Below are positions 22,384-29,234 of a stretch of DNA of 31,447 nucleotides, piece by piece. A model generated the notes under the pieces. It was not told the origin of the DNA. It did no database searches and saw nothing but the letters and a program-made list of their open reading frames with translations. Source of the stretch: DATFEN01 sp035691285 (GTDB lineage: Bacteria; Acidobacteriota; Vicinamibacteria; Fen-336); contig DASSJI010000079.1 of assembly GCA_035691285.1 (NCBI GenBank), positions 1 to 31,447 on the forward strand, read 5' to 3'. Numbering within the stretch: the first letter of the stretch is position 1; each line of letters opens with the position of its first letter. The translations under genes and the position numbers were made by a program.

Positions 22384-23307
22384 TCAGAAGCGGAACGATT
22401 CTCGTTTCACCCGCCCGTCCTTGTCCACGAGGGCGCGCGCCACGAAGCTCTCGCGTTCGGGCCGCTCGAAGCGCAGGTCCGTCCACGAGACCTCCGTCCC
22501 TTCGGCGGTCTCCGTCACCCGCAGCCACGGGAACGTCGAGAAGCCCAGGAAGATGCCCGCGACGGCGCTGGACTCGCGGACCCGCGCGACCGCAGCCGTC
22601 TCGGGCTGCTTGTCGCGGCGCCAGAGGTGCGGGGCGCCAGCGCCGACGCTGACATCCCCCAGGTAGTACGCGTCCCCGACGTCCGCGAGGTAGCGCCAGC
22701 GCAGCGGCGAGAGCGGCGTGGGCAGCGCGGCCGCCCGAGCCACCGAGGCGGGACCGGACGGCACGCTGAGCAAGCCCGCCTCCAGGGCGCGGTCGTGCAG
22801 GACCGCGCGCACGCCCACGTAGGCCAGCACGAGCCCGAGAGCGATGCGCGCGACGGGCGCCGGCCGGTCGAGGCGGTGGGCCGCGAGCAGCGCGACGAGC
22901 AGCAGTAGCAGTAACCAGGGATCGACGATGAAGACGAGGTCCCAGGTGTAGAAGGTGCGGTCGAAGGGCGCGAGGACCCGCGTGCCGTAGCTCGTCCACA
23001 GGTCCATGGAGACGTGACAGGCGATGGCCGCCAGGGACACGAAGAACAGGGGCAGCGCACGCGCGTCCTTCTTGAAGCGGCTCACGGCGCCGGCGAGGCC
23101 CATGGCGAGCAGGGGCGCGCCGACCACGGAGTGCGACACGTCGCGATGGTGCGCGAGGTACGTCTCCGGGCCCTGGAGGCTGAACAGGAGGTCGGCGTCG
23201 GGGAGGTTCGACGCGATCACCAGCGAGAGCATGGCGCCGGGGGAGCGGCCCTCGAGGCCCATGCGGCCCAGCAGGACACCCGTCAGGGTGTGGGTGATGT
23301 TGTCCAC
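22384..23307 (-). CDS. YdjM/LexA-binding-type membrane metal-dependent hydrolase
   Basis: A 307-residue inner-membrane protein of the YdjM/DUF457 family. The N terminus VDNITHTLTGVLLGRMG, then ASNLPDADLLF, YLAHHRDVSHSVVG and CHVSMDLWTSYGTRVLAPFD give the conserved His/Asp set thought to bind metal between membrane spans (about five spans in 1-190). The C-terminal 120 residues are soluble and less conserved. Function is unproven; family members are linked to phospholipid or membrane hydrolysis. The GTG start is chosen because VDNITHTL matches the family N terminus; the Shine-Dalgarno is poor. It is 8 nt after pilB. Confidence 0.85.
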   Translation of the reverse strand: MDNITHTLTGVLLGRMGLEGRSPGAMLSLVIASNLPDADLLFSLQGPETYLAHHRDVSHSVVGAPLLAMGLAGAVSRFKKDARALPLFFVSLAAIACHVSMDLWTSYGTRVLAPFDRTFYTWDLVFIVDPWLLLLLLVALLAAHRLDRPAPVARIALGLVLAYVGVRAVLHDRALEAGLLSVPSGPASVARAAALPTPLSPLRWRYLADVGDAYYLGDVSVGAGAPHLWRRDKQPETAAVARVRESSAVAGIFLGFSTFPWLRVTETAEGTEVSWTDLRFERPERESFVARALVDKDGRVKRESFRF

Positions 23308-23315
23308 GGCAGGCG

Positions 23316-25079
23316 CTACTTGCCGGTCACGCGCACGACCTCCGTGACGGTCGTGACGCCCCGGAACACCTTCTCGATCGCCGACTCGCGGAGGGTGCGC
23401 ATGCCCTCCTCGCGCGCCGCCTTGAACAGCTCCGGCGAGCCGGCGCCGGCGGTGACGAGCTTCCGGATCCGCTCGCTCAAGGGCAGGATCTCGTAGATGC
23501 CCGTGCGCCCCACGTAGCCCGTCTCCCGGCAGTGCAGGCAGCCCTTGCCGCGCTTGAAGCGGTGCGCCTTCAGCTTCTCGGGGTCCATCTTGAGGGCTGC
23601 CGCCTCCTCCGGGGTCGGAGGGTACTCCTCGATGCAATGGGCGCAGTTCTCCCGCACGAGGCGCTGCGCCAGGATGCCGATGATCGTCGACGTGATCAGG
23701 AAGTGGGGGATGCCGAGGTCCAGCAGCCGGGTGATGGAGGACGGGGCGTCGTTCGTGTGCAGGGTCGAGAGCACCAGATGGCCGGTAAGGGCTGCCTGGA
23801 CCGCGTGCTCCGCGGTGTCGGTGTCGCGGATCTCGCCCACCATGATGATGTCCGGATCCTGGCGCAGCACGGTGCGCAGCGTGCTCGCGAAGGTGACGTC
23901 GATCTGGGGCTTGACCGCCACCTGGTTGAAGTCCTCGAACACCATCTCGATCGGGTCCTCGATCGTGACGATGTTCACCTCGGGCTTCGAGAGGTACTTG
24001 AGCACCGAGTAGAGCGTGGTCGTCTTGCCGCTGCCCGTGGGCCCCGTGACGAGGATGATCCCGGTGGGCCGCTGGATGAAGTCGTAGAAGATCGGCAGCT
24101 CCTGGGCCGAGAAGCCCAGCTCGTCGATGCCCTTCATCAGGATCTCGGGGTCGAAGATGCGGAGCACCGCCTTCTCGCCGAACACCGTCGGCATCGTCGA
24201 GACGCGCAGCTCGATCTCGCGCCCGCCCTGTTCGCGCTTGATGCGGCCGTCCTGGGGCTTGCGCTTCTCGGCGAGGTTGCAGCCCGACAAGAGCTTGATG
24301 CGCGAGACGACCGCCTGGTAGACGATGCGCGGGATGAGGTGCACGTCGTGGAGCATCCCGTCGATGCGCAGGCGCACCAGGGTGAACTCGCGCTTGGGCT
24401 CGAAGTGGATGTCCGAGGCGCGCTGCTCGAAGGCGTAGCTCAGGATGTGGTCGAGGGCCCGAACCACCGGCGCGGCCGCAGGATCGAGCTCGGTGGCCTC
24501 GGCCGAGAGGAACTCCTGGTTCGCGAGGTCGACGGTGGAGAGGCGGCTCGCCGTGAGCTGCTTCTCGGCCGTCTGCAGGCTGGTCTTGAGGTCGTAGAAG
24601 CCGCGGTTCACCGCCTCGACGTCGCTCCTGGTCGCCACGACCCGCTCCACCTCGAGGCCCGTGACGCGCTTGACGTCCTCCTCGGGGAAGGGCTTGAAGG
24701 GGTCGTGGACCGCCACCGTGATCGTCGAGTCCGTCTTGGAGATGGCGACCATGCCGTGGCGGCGCGCGAAGGGGCCCGAGAGCGCCTTCGTGACGACGTC
24801 GAGGTCGAGATCGAGCGGGTTGATCTTGACGTAGCGCAGTCCGGCCTGGGCGGCGATCGCCTGGGCGATCTGCACCTCGTTCAGGATTCCGAGCTGCAGG
24901 ACGGTCTGCTCGGCCGTGGCGTTGCCGATCTTCATCGCGCGCCGGACCTTCTCGGCCTGCTCGGCGGTGAGCGCGCGACGCGAGACCAGGATCTGCAGCA
25001 GGTCGGGCGCGGCTTCGGCCTGGGGCTGCGGCTTCACGGCGGCGGAAGCCGGCGGCCGGCGCGGCGGTGGCGACGCCAT
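23316..25079 (-). CDS. pilB: type IV pilus/type II secretion assembly ATPase
   Basis: Hexameric cytoplasmic ATPase that powers pilin or pseudopilin polymerisation. The 587 residues have a Pro/Ala-rich start, an N-terminal MshEN-like domain (about 24-170; RRALTAEQAEKVRRAM and GLRYVKINPLDLDLDV), and the GspE/PilB core: Walker A GPTGSGKT (346-353), Asp box, Walker B in IIMVGEIRDTDTAEHA (411-426) and the His box in TGHLVLSTLHTNDA. The tetracysteine zinc motif is Cys479/Cys482 and Cys514/Cys517. No other pilus genes are in the window. GATAAT lies 5 nt upstream of the ATG. Confidence 0.93.
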   Translation of the reverse strand: MASPPPRRPPASAAVKPQPQAEAAPDLLQILVSRRALTAEQAEKVRRAMKIGNATAEQTVLQLGILNEVQIAQAIAAQAGLRYVKINPLDLDLDVVTKALSGPFARRHGMVAISKTDSTITVAVHDPFKPFPEEDVKRVTGLEVERVVATRSDVEAVNRGFYDLKTSLQTAEKQLTASRLSTVDLANQEFLSAEATELDPAAAPVVRALDHILSYAFEQRASDIHFEPKREFTLVRLRIDGMLHDVHLIPRIVYQAVVSRIKLLSGCNLAEKRKPQDGRIKREQGGREIELRVSTMPTVFGEKAVLRIFDPEILMKGIDELGFSAQELPIFYDFIQRPTGIILVTGPTGSGKTTTLYSVLKYLSKPEVNIVTIEDPIEMVFEDFNQVAVKPQIDVTFASTLRTVLRQDPDIIMVGEIRDTDTAEHAVQAALTGHLVLSTLHTNDAPSSITRLLDLGIPHFLITSTIIGILAQRLVRENCAHCIEEYPPTPEEAAALKMDPEKLKAHRFKRGKGCLHCRETGYVGRTGIYEILPLSERIRKLVTAGAGSPELFKAAREEGMRTLRESAIEKVFRGVTTVTEVVRVTGK

Positions 25080-25084
25080 GGGTG

Positions 25085-25112
25085 ATTATCCCGCGCGCCC
25101 GGGTCGAATCAA
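25085..25112 (-). promoter_or_regulatory. candidate promoter of the pilB operon
   Basis: On the minus strand TTGATT (25107-25112), a 16-bp spacer and GATAAT (25085-25090) stand 5 nt before the pilB ATG. The hexamers match the consensus at four and five positions. The transcript would start at about the ATG, that is leaderless. The 101-bp region also serves the divergent fae-like gene, where TTGACT (25125-25130) could be a -35 but no good -10 is seen. Confidence 0.5.
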
Positions 25113-25180
25113 CCGGCCGCAGGCTTGACTCCGTGGATGCCCGAAGGCAGCATCCCGCGGGCCTGTTCAAGGAGGAGCGC

Positions 25181-25735
25181 ATGGCGCGACGCATCGGCAT
25201 CCGTTTCGGAGAGGCGATGGGCGTGGGCAGCCAGGACTGGCTGTGGACGGAGCCGGAGATCGCGATCGGGGAGCTGAACGGCCCCGTGGGACAGGCGATG
25301 GCGAACCTGATGGGGCAGAGCGCGGGCTTCTCGCGGTTCTTCTGCCTCGTGGACGGCGGCAGGCAGGTGAAACCCGTCACGCTGATGGTCCCGAAGGTTC
25401 ATCTGAAGAAGATGATCGACGTGCAGATCTTCGGCGGACCGGTCCAGGCCGGCATCGCCGACGGCGTGCTCGACGCGGTCGAGGCGGGGCTCATCCCGAA
25501 GGGCCGCGCCGAGGAGATCGGGATCATCGCCCTCGTCTGGATCGACCCGCGGCTGTCGACGCTGGCCGACGCCGACTTCGGCGAGCTCTACCGGAACAAC
25601 CGCACGGCGATGAAGGAGGCGATCGACAAGGCGCTCAACGGCAAGCCGACAGTCAAGGAGCTGCTCAAGGAGAACCGCAAGAAGCCCCGCCACATGTACT
25701 ACAACAAGGACAAGGACAAGTGGGAGTTCTCCTAG
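25181..25735 (+). CDS. formaldehyde-activating enzyme (Fae) homologue
   Basis: A 184-residue Fae-like protein. True Fae condenses formaldehyde with tetrahydromethanopterin to methylene-H4MPT. Shared features are IGIRFGEAMG at the start, NGPVGQAMANLMGQSAGFS, VKPVTLMVPKV, FGGPVQAGIADGVLDAV and GLIPKGRAEE, then ALNGKPTVKELLKENRKKP; the last 20 residues (RHMYYNKDKDKWEFS) are an extension. The first histidine is His74, so the N-terminal catalytic His of characterised Fae seems to be absent (segment SQDWLWTEPEI). A perfect AAGGAGG lies 5 nt before ATG. It converges on the mptG-like gene 10 bp away, which fits H4MPT metabolism. A paralogue with binding or regulatory function is plausible. Confidence 0.85.
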   Translation: MARRIGIRFGEAMGVGSQDWLWTEPEIAIGELNGPVGQAMANLMGQSAGFSRFFCLVDGGRQVKPVTLMVPKVHLKKMIDVQIFGGPVQAGIADGVLDAVEAGLIPKGRAEEIGIIALVWIDPRLSTLADADFGELYRNNRTAMKEAIDKALNGKPTVKELLKENRKKPRHMYYNKDKDKWEFS

Positions 25736-25745
25736 GCCTTCCGGA

Positions 25746-26702
25746 TCACTCCGTCCAGGAGCGGGCGCCCCGGTTGGCGAAGGCCGTGACGGCGACGGAG
25801 CCGCGGCCGTCGAGGCGCGCGCGCGCGGCCTCGGCCAAGCGGGCGGCCTCGGCGTCGCCTGAGGCGAGGGCGAACACCGCCGGCCCCCAGGAGGACTGAC
25901 CGGCTCCGGCCGCTCCCGCGGCGAGAAGCGCGTCGACCAGCGCCGCGCAGAGCGGATGGGCGAAGCGATCGCCCTGGACGGGACGGAACATCTCGCCCAC
26001 GAGGCGCTGGATCTCCGTGACGCCGCGCCCGAAGGCGCCGATCTCGGCCTCGACCAGGGCCGGCAGCACCTGCATCAGCACGAGATGGGCGACGCGGGCC
26101 GCCAGGTCCGGCGCGGGCGGCTCGAGCTTGCGGAAGGCCTGCTCCTCGGCGCTGCCGGAGAGGCCGCGGGACACGTCGGGGATCGCCAGGACGCAGCGCC
26201 AGGCCGGCGGCAGATCGGTGCGGAGCAGCAGCGGCGCCGGGCCCTCCTCGGAGACCTTGCGCCCGCCTTCGAGGACGAAGCCGCCGTGGGCGAAGGCCCA
26301 GGTGCCGATCGCGGACCGGCGCGCGCGGCCGGTCGCCTCGGCCAGCGCCGCCACTTCGACGCGCCGGCCCGCCAGGAGAGCGAGGGCGTGGGCGGTCGCG
26401 AGGGCGAGCTGGGTGCCCGACCCGAGCCCCGCGTGCGCGGGGAGTGCGCGGTGAAGGCGGAGCGCGGCTCCGCTCGGCAGGCCGAGGCCTCGGGCCGCGG
26501 CTCCGGCGTATTCCCGGAGGCGCTCGGCCTCGGGGCCTTCGGCCGTGAGCGCTTCCGCGGGCCGGGCCTCGAGCCGCAGAGCCGGGCTCTCGATCGCGAC
26601 GCCGATGCCCCCGAAGCGGCGGCCGAGGTCGCCGCGCAGGTCGAGGAGGCCCAGGTGCAGGCGCGCCGGGGCCTCGACGAACACGGCTCGAACCTGGCTC
26701 AC
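25746..26702 (-). CDS. mptG: beta-ribofuranosylaminobenzene 5'-phosphate synthase (H4MPT synthesis)
   Basis: Joins phosphoribosyl pyrophosphate with 4-hydroxybenzoate or 4-aminobenzoate, releasing CO2 and PPi, the committed step to methanopterin-type cofactors. The 318 residues have the GHMP-kinase fold: APARLHLGLLDLRGDLGRRFGGIGVAIESP at the N terminus, the phosphate loop LPAHAGLGSGTQLALA (87-102), RSAIGTWAFAHGGFVLEGG and a C-terminal GQSSWGPAVFAL motif. The PARLHLGLLD and GAGQSSWGPAVFA blocks are characteristic of beta-RFAP synthases. GTG overlaps the DUF447 stop as GTGA. It is last in the pterin operon, right after genes that make aminobenzoate, its likely substrate. Confidence 0.92.
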   Translation of the reverse strand: MSQVRAVFVEAPARLHLGLLDLRGDLGRRFGGIGVAIESPALRLEARPAEALTAEGPEAERLREYAGAAARGLGLPSGAALRLHRALPAHAGLGSGTQLALATAHALALLAGRRVEVAALAEATGRARRSAIGTWAFAHGGFVLEGGRKVSEEGPAPLLLRTDLPPAWRCVLAIPDVSRGLSGSAEEQAFRKLEPPAPDLAARVAHLVLMQVLPALVEAEIGAFGRGVTEIQRLVGEMFRPVQGDRFAHPLCAALVDALLAAGAAGAGQSSWGPAVFALASGDAEAARLAEAARARLDGRGSVAVTAFANRGARSWTE

Positions 26703-27271
26703 GGCGTGGCGCTCCGCTGCCGCGCGGCCTCCTTGTGGACGAACTCCGTGAGGCTCTCCATGGCCTCGCGCTCGGCCGGGCCGGCGGTCTTGTCCACGAT
26801 CACCTGGAGGCGCCCGAACTCCGCGAGGATGTCCGCGATCGGGAGGATCCGGGTGCGGGTCGCCAGGATCGTCGCCTCGATGACGGCGGCCCGGGCGCGG
26901 TTGTAGCCGACGAACTCGCGCTGGAAGCCGCGGTGGACGACGGCGCAGCGGAAGCGCGCACGGGCCTCGGCGGTCTCGGACTCGAGGAGCCTGAGCTCAC
27001 GCCAGGAGCACGCGGCTTCCATGACGGCTCCGGTCACGACGCTGGCGGGGCGCGACGGGAAGCTCGGGGAGGAGAGCGCTCCCTGCACGAAGTAGCTCAC
27101 CTCGTCCACGAGGTTCACCACCGCCTGGCCCGTCTCCAGCAGGTTGCGGAACGTCGCGGTCTCGCGGTAGGGCTTGAGGACGATCTCGGCCTCGCCCCAT
27201 TCGACGCCCATCGGCGCGAAGTTGGCCCGGCCGAGCCCGTCCACTGTCGTGACGATGCTCTCGACGATCAT
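26699..27271 (-). CDS. DUF447 family protein of the H4MPT cluster
   Basis: A 190-residue protein of the DUF447 family, known mostly from methanogens and H4MPT-using methylotrophs. MIVESIVTTVDGLGRANFAPMGVEWGE resembles split-barrel flavin-binding proteins, with RNLLETGQAVVNLVDEVSYFVQGAL and a C-terminal helical part (EATILATRTRILPIADILAEFGRLQVIVDKTAG). No catalytic residue is known; a flavin- or pterin-linked redox step in cofactor synthesis is an inference from fold and context. ATG overlaps the pabA stop as ATGA and GTGA links it to mptG. Confidence 0.88.
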   Translation of the reverse strand: MIVESIVTTVDGLGRANFAPMGVEWGEAEIVLKPYRETATFRNLLETGQAVVNLVDEVSYFVQGALSSPSFPSRPASVVTGAVMEAACSWRELRLLESETAEARARFRCAVVHRGFQREFVGYNRARAAVIEATILATRTRILPIADILAEFGRLQVIVDKTAGPAEREAMESLTEFVHKEAARQRSATP

Positions 27272-27855
27272 GCCGCGTCCGCCCGGAGCGCGAGGAAGTT
27301 GCGGAGCAGGTCGTGGCCGTGCTCGGTGAGCACGGACTCGGGGTGGAACTGCACGCCCCAGGCGGGCCATGCGCGATGGCGCAGCGCCATGATCTCCCCC
27401 TCGGGCGTGCGGGCGACGACCTCCAGGCTGTCCGGCAAGCCGTCCTCGGCCACGATCAGCGAGTGGTAGCGGGTCGCCTGGAACGGGTTCGGCAGCCCCG
27501 CGAAGAGGCCGGAGCCGTCGTGGAGGATCGGCGAGGTCTTGCCGTGCCTGGGACGGGCGGCGCGCACCACGCGTCCGCCGAGGGCGGCGGCGAGGCATTG
27601 GTGGCCGAGACACACGCCCAGGATCGGCACGCGCGCGCCGAGGGTCGCGATGAGGGCGTTCGACACTCCCGCCTCGCGGGGGGTCCGTGGCCCGGGCGAC
27701 ACCACGACGTGCGTGGGCGCGAGCCCTGCGACGTCGGCGAGCGGCAGGGCGTCGTTTCGTCGCACGGTGGTCTCCGCGCCCAGCTCGCGCAGGTAGCGGG
27801 CCAGGTTGTGGACGAAGGAGTCGTAGTTGTCCACGAGCAGGACCCGGGCCCTCAC
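27268..27855 (-). CDS. pabA: aminodeoxychorismate/anthranilate synthase glutamine amidotransferase
   Basis: Class I glutaminase subunit that gives ammonia to PabB. The 195 residues include LLVDNYDSFVHNLARYL at the start, VVSPGPRTPREAG, the nucleophile Cys82 in GVCLGHQ, and His171/Glu173 in WGVQFHPES. GHGKTS-like RHGKTSP matches the usual loop. The sequence alone does not separate PabA from TrpG; adjacency to pabB in a pterin operon favours PabA. GTG overlaps the pabB stop as GTGA. Confidence 0.94.
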   Translation of the reverse strand: MRARVLLVDNYDSFVHNLARYLRELGAETTVRRNDALPLADVAGLAPTHVVVSPGPRTPREAGVSNALIATLGARVPILGVCLGHQCLAAALGGRVVRAARPRHGKTSPILHDGSGLFAGLPNPFQATRYHSLIVAEDGLPDSLEVVARTPEGEIMALRHRAWPAWGVQFHPESVLTEHGHDLLRNFLALRADAA

Positions 27856-29234
27856 AGCGCCCCCGCCATGCCGAGGGCCTTCTGCAGGGTCTCGTCGTAC
27901 TCGCGCTCGGGATCGGAGTCGGCCACGATGCCGGCGCCGGCCTGGAAGCAGGCGCGTCCCGACCTGACCACGAAGGTGCGGATCGCGATGCTGAGGTCGA
28001 GGGCCCCGGAAAAGGAGAAGTAGCCCAGCGAGCCGGTGTAGAGGCCGCGGCGCGTCGGCTCCAGCTCGGCGATGATCTCCATGGCGCGCACCTTCGGCGC
28101 TCCCGTGATCGAGCCGCCAGGCCAGGTCGCCCGCAGCAGGTCGACGGGCCCCAGCTCGCTCCGGAGCCGACCCACCACCGTCGACACCAGGTGATGGACG
28201 GTCGCGTAGCGCTCGATGCGGCACAGCTCGGGGACCTCGACGCTGCCGTCCTCGCAGACCTTCGACAGGTCGTTGCGCAGCAGGTCCACGATCATGACGT
28301 TCTCGGCGCGGTCCTTCTCGCTCTCGTAGAGCGCCTCGCCCAGCGCGGAATCGTGACGCGGGTTGAAGCCCCGGGGCGAGGTGCCCTTGATGGGGCGCGT
28401 CTCGACGCAGCCGCCCGCCGCTCGAAGGAAGCGCTCGGGCGACGCGCTCACCGCGGCAGCCTCCCCGAAGTCGAAGTAGGCCGCGAACGGTGCGGCGTTG
28501 CGCGCGCGCAGGCGGGCGTACAGGGCGAAGGGATGATCGCGGAGCGGGGCCTCGAGGCGCTGCGAGAGGTTGGCCTGGAAGATGTCGCCGGCGAGGACGT
28601 ACTCGCGCGTGCGCGCCACGGCCGCGAGGAAGCCCTCCCGCGAGAACGTGGAGCGCACGCCGGGCAGCTCGGCCACGTCGTAGGTCGGGGGACCGGCCGG
28701 GCGCGGAGGCGCCGGAAGAGTCGCTGAGGTCATCGCCGCGGGGAAGGCGAGGCGCCGGCGCACCCAGGCGGCGCGTGCCGCGGCCCGCGCGCGCGCGGCC
28801 CCCCCTTCCTCCGGGAGCCCCGTCGAGAAGAGCCAGCAGCGCCCGCGGGCGTGGTCCCAGGCCAGCGTCCAGTCGTACAGGCCCAGGCACAGGTCCGGCA
28901 GCTCGAGGTCGTCGTGGCGGGGCGAGGGCAGGCGCTCGATCGCGTGGCAGAGGTCATAGGACAGGAAGCCCGCGGCTCCGCCCTGGAAGGGCGGCAGCTC
29001 CGGGAGGGGCTCGAGGCGATGGCGCGCCAGCGCCCGCTCCAGGGCGGGGAACGCCTCGCGGGCGCCGTGGCGCAGCACCTCCCAGGGGTCCGCGGCCAGG
29101 AAGGAGTGCCTGCCGAGATCTCCGGAGCGTGCCGCGCTCTCGAGCAGGAGCGGGTAGGGCGCGTCGAGGAAACGCGCGCAGGCGTCGGCCGGTTCGGGCG
29201 CGCCGGGCAGCTCCTGGACCAGGATCGAGCCTAT
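27852..29234 (-). CDS. pabB: aminodeoxychorismate synthase component I; noncanonical start
   Basis: Makes 4-amino-4-deoxychorismate from chorismate and ammonia, the route to 4-aminobenzoate. Clear motifs: RPIKGTSPRG (Lys, not Ala, in PIKGT marks PabB over TrpE), DRAENVMIVDLLRNDLSKVC, GGSITGAPKVRAMEII and FQAGAGIVADSDPEREYDET. Translation upstream of the first GTG (29078) continues with convincing family sequence (YPLLLESAARSG, RHSFLAADPWEVLR), so the protein starts earlier, but there is no ATG, GTG or TTG in frame. The ATA at 29234 overlaps the upstream TAG as ATAG and has GGAGG 5 nt before it. ATC at 29225 and CTG at 29222 are alternatives, as is a base error. From ATA it is 460 residues. 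Confidence 0.9.
   Translation of the reverse strand: MGSILVQELPGAPEPADACARFLDAPYPLLLESAARSGDLGRHSFLAADPWEVLRHGAREAFPALERALARHRLEPLPELPPFQGGAAGFLSYDLCHAIERLPSPRHDDLELPDLCLGLYDWTLAWDHARGRCWLFSTGLPEEGGAARARAAARAAWVRRRLAFPAAMTSATLPAPPRPAGPPTYDVAELPGVRSTFSREGFLAAVARTREYVLAGDIFQANLSQRLEAPLRDHPFALYARLRARNAAPFAAYFDFGEAAAVSASPERFLRAAGGCVETRPIKGTSPRGFNPRHDSALGEALYESEKDRAENVMIVDLLRNDLSKVCEDGSVEVPELCRIERYATVHHLVSTVVGRLRSELGPVDLLRATWPGGSITGAPKVRAMEIIAELEPTRRGLYTGSLGYFSFSGALDLSIAIRTFVVRSGRACFQAGAGIVADSDPEREYDETLQKALGMAGAL

Noticed and set aside
25101..25114. GGGTCGAATCAACC resembling a tRNA T-arm
   Set aside because: The loop only partly fits GTTCGAnTC and no acceptor, D or anticodon arms can be built around it; it lies in the pilB promoter region.
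27268..27855. Calling the amidotransferase trpG
   Set aside because: The adjacent large subunit has PIKGT rather than PIAGT, marking PabB, and the operon makes pterin cofactor components.
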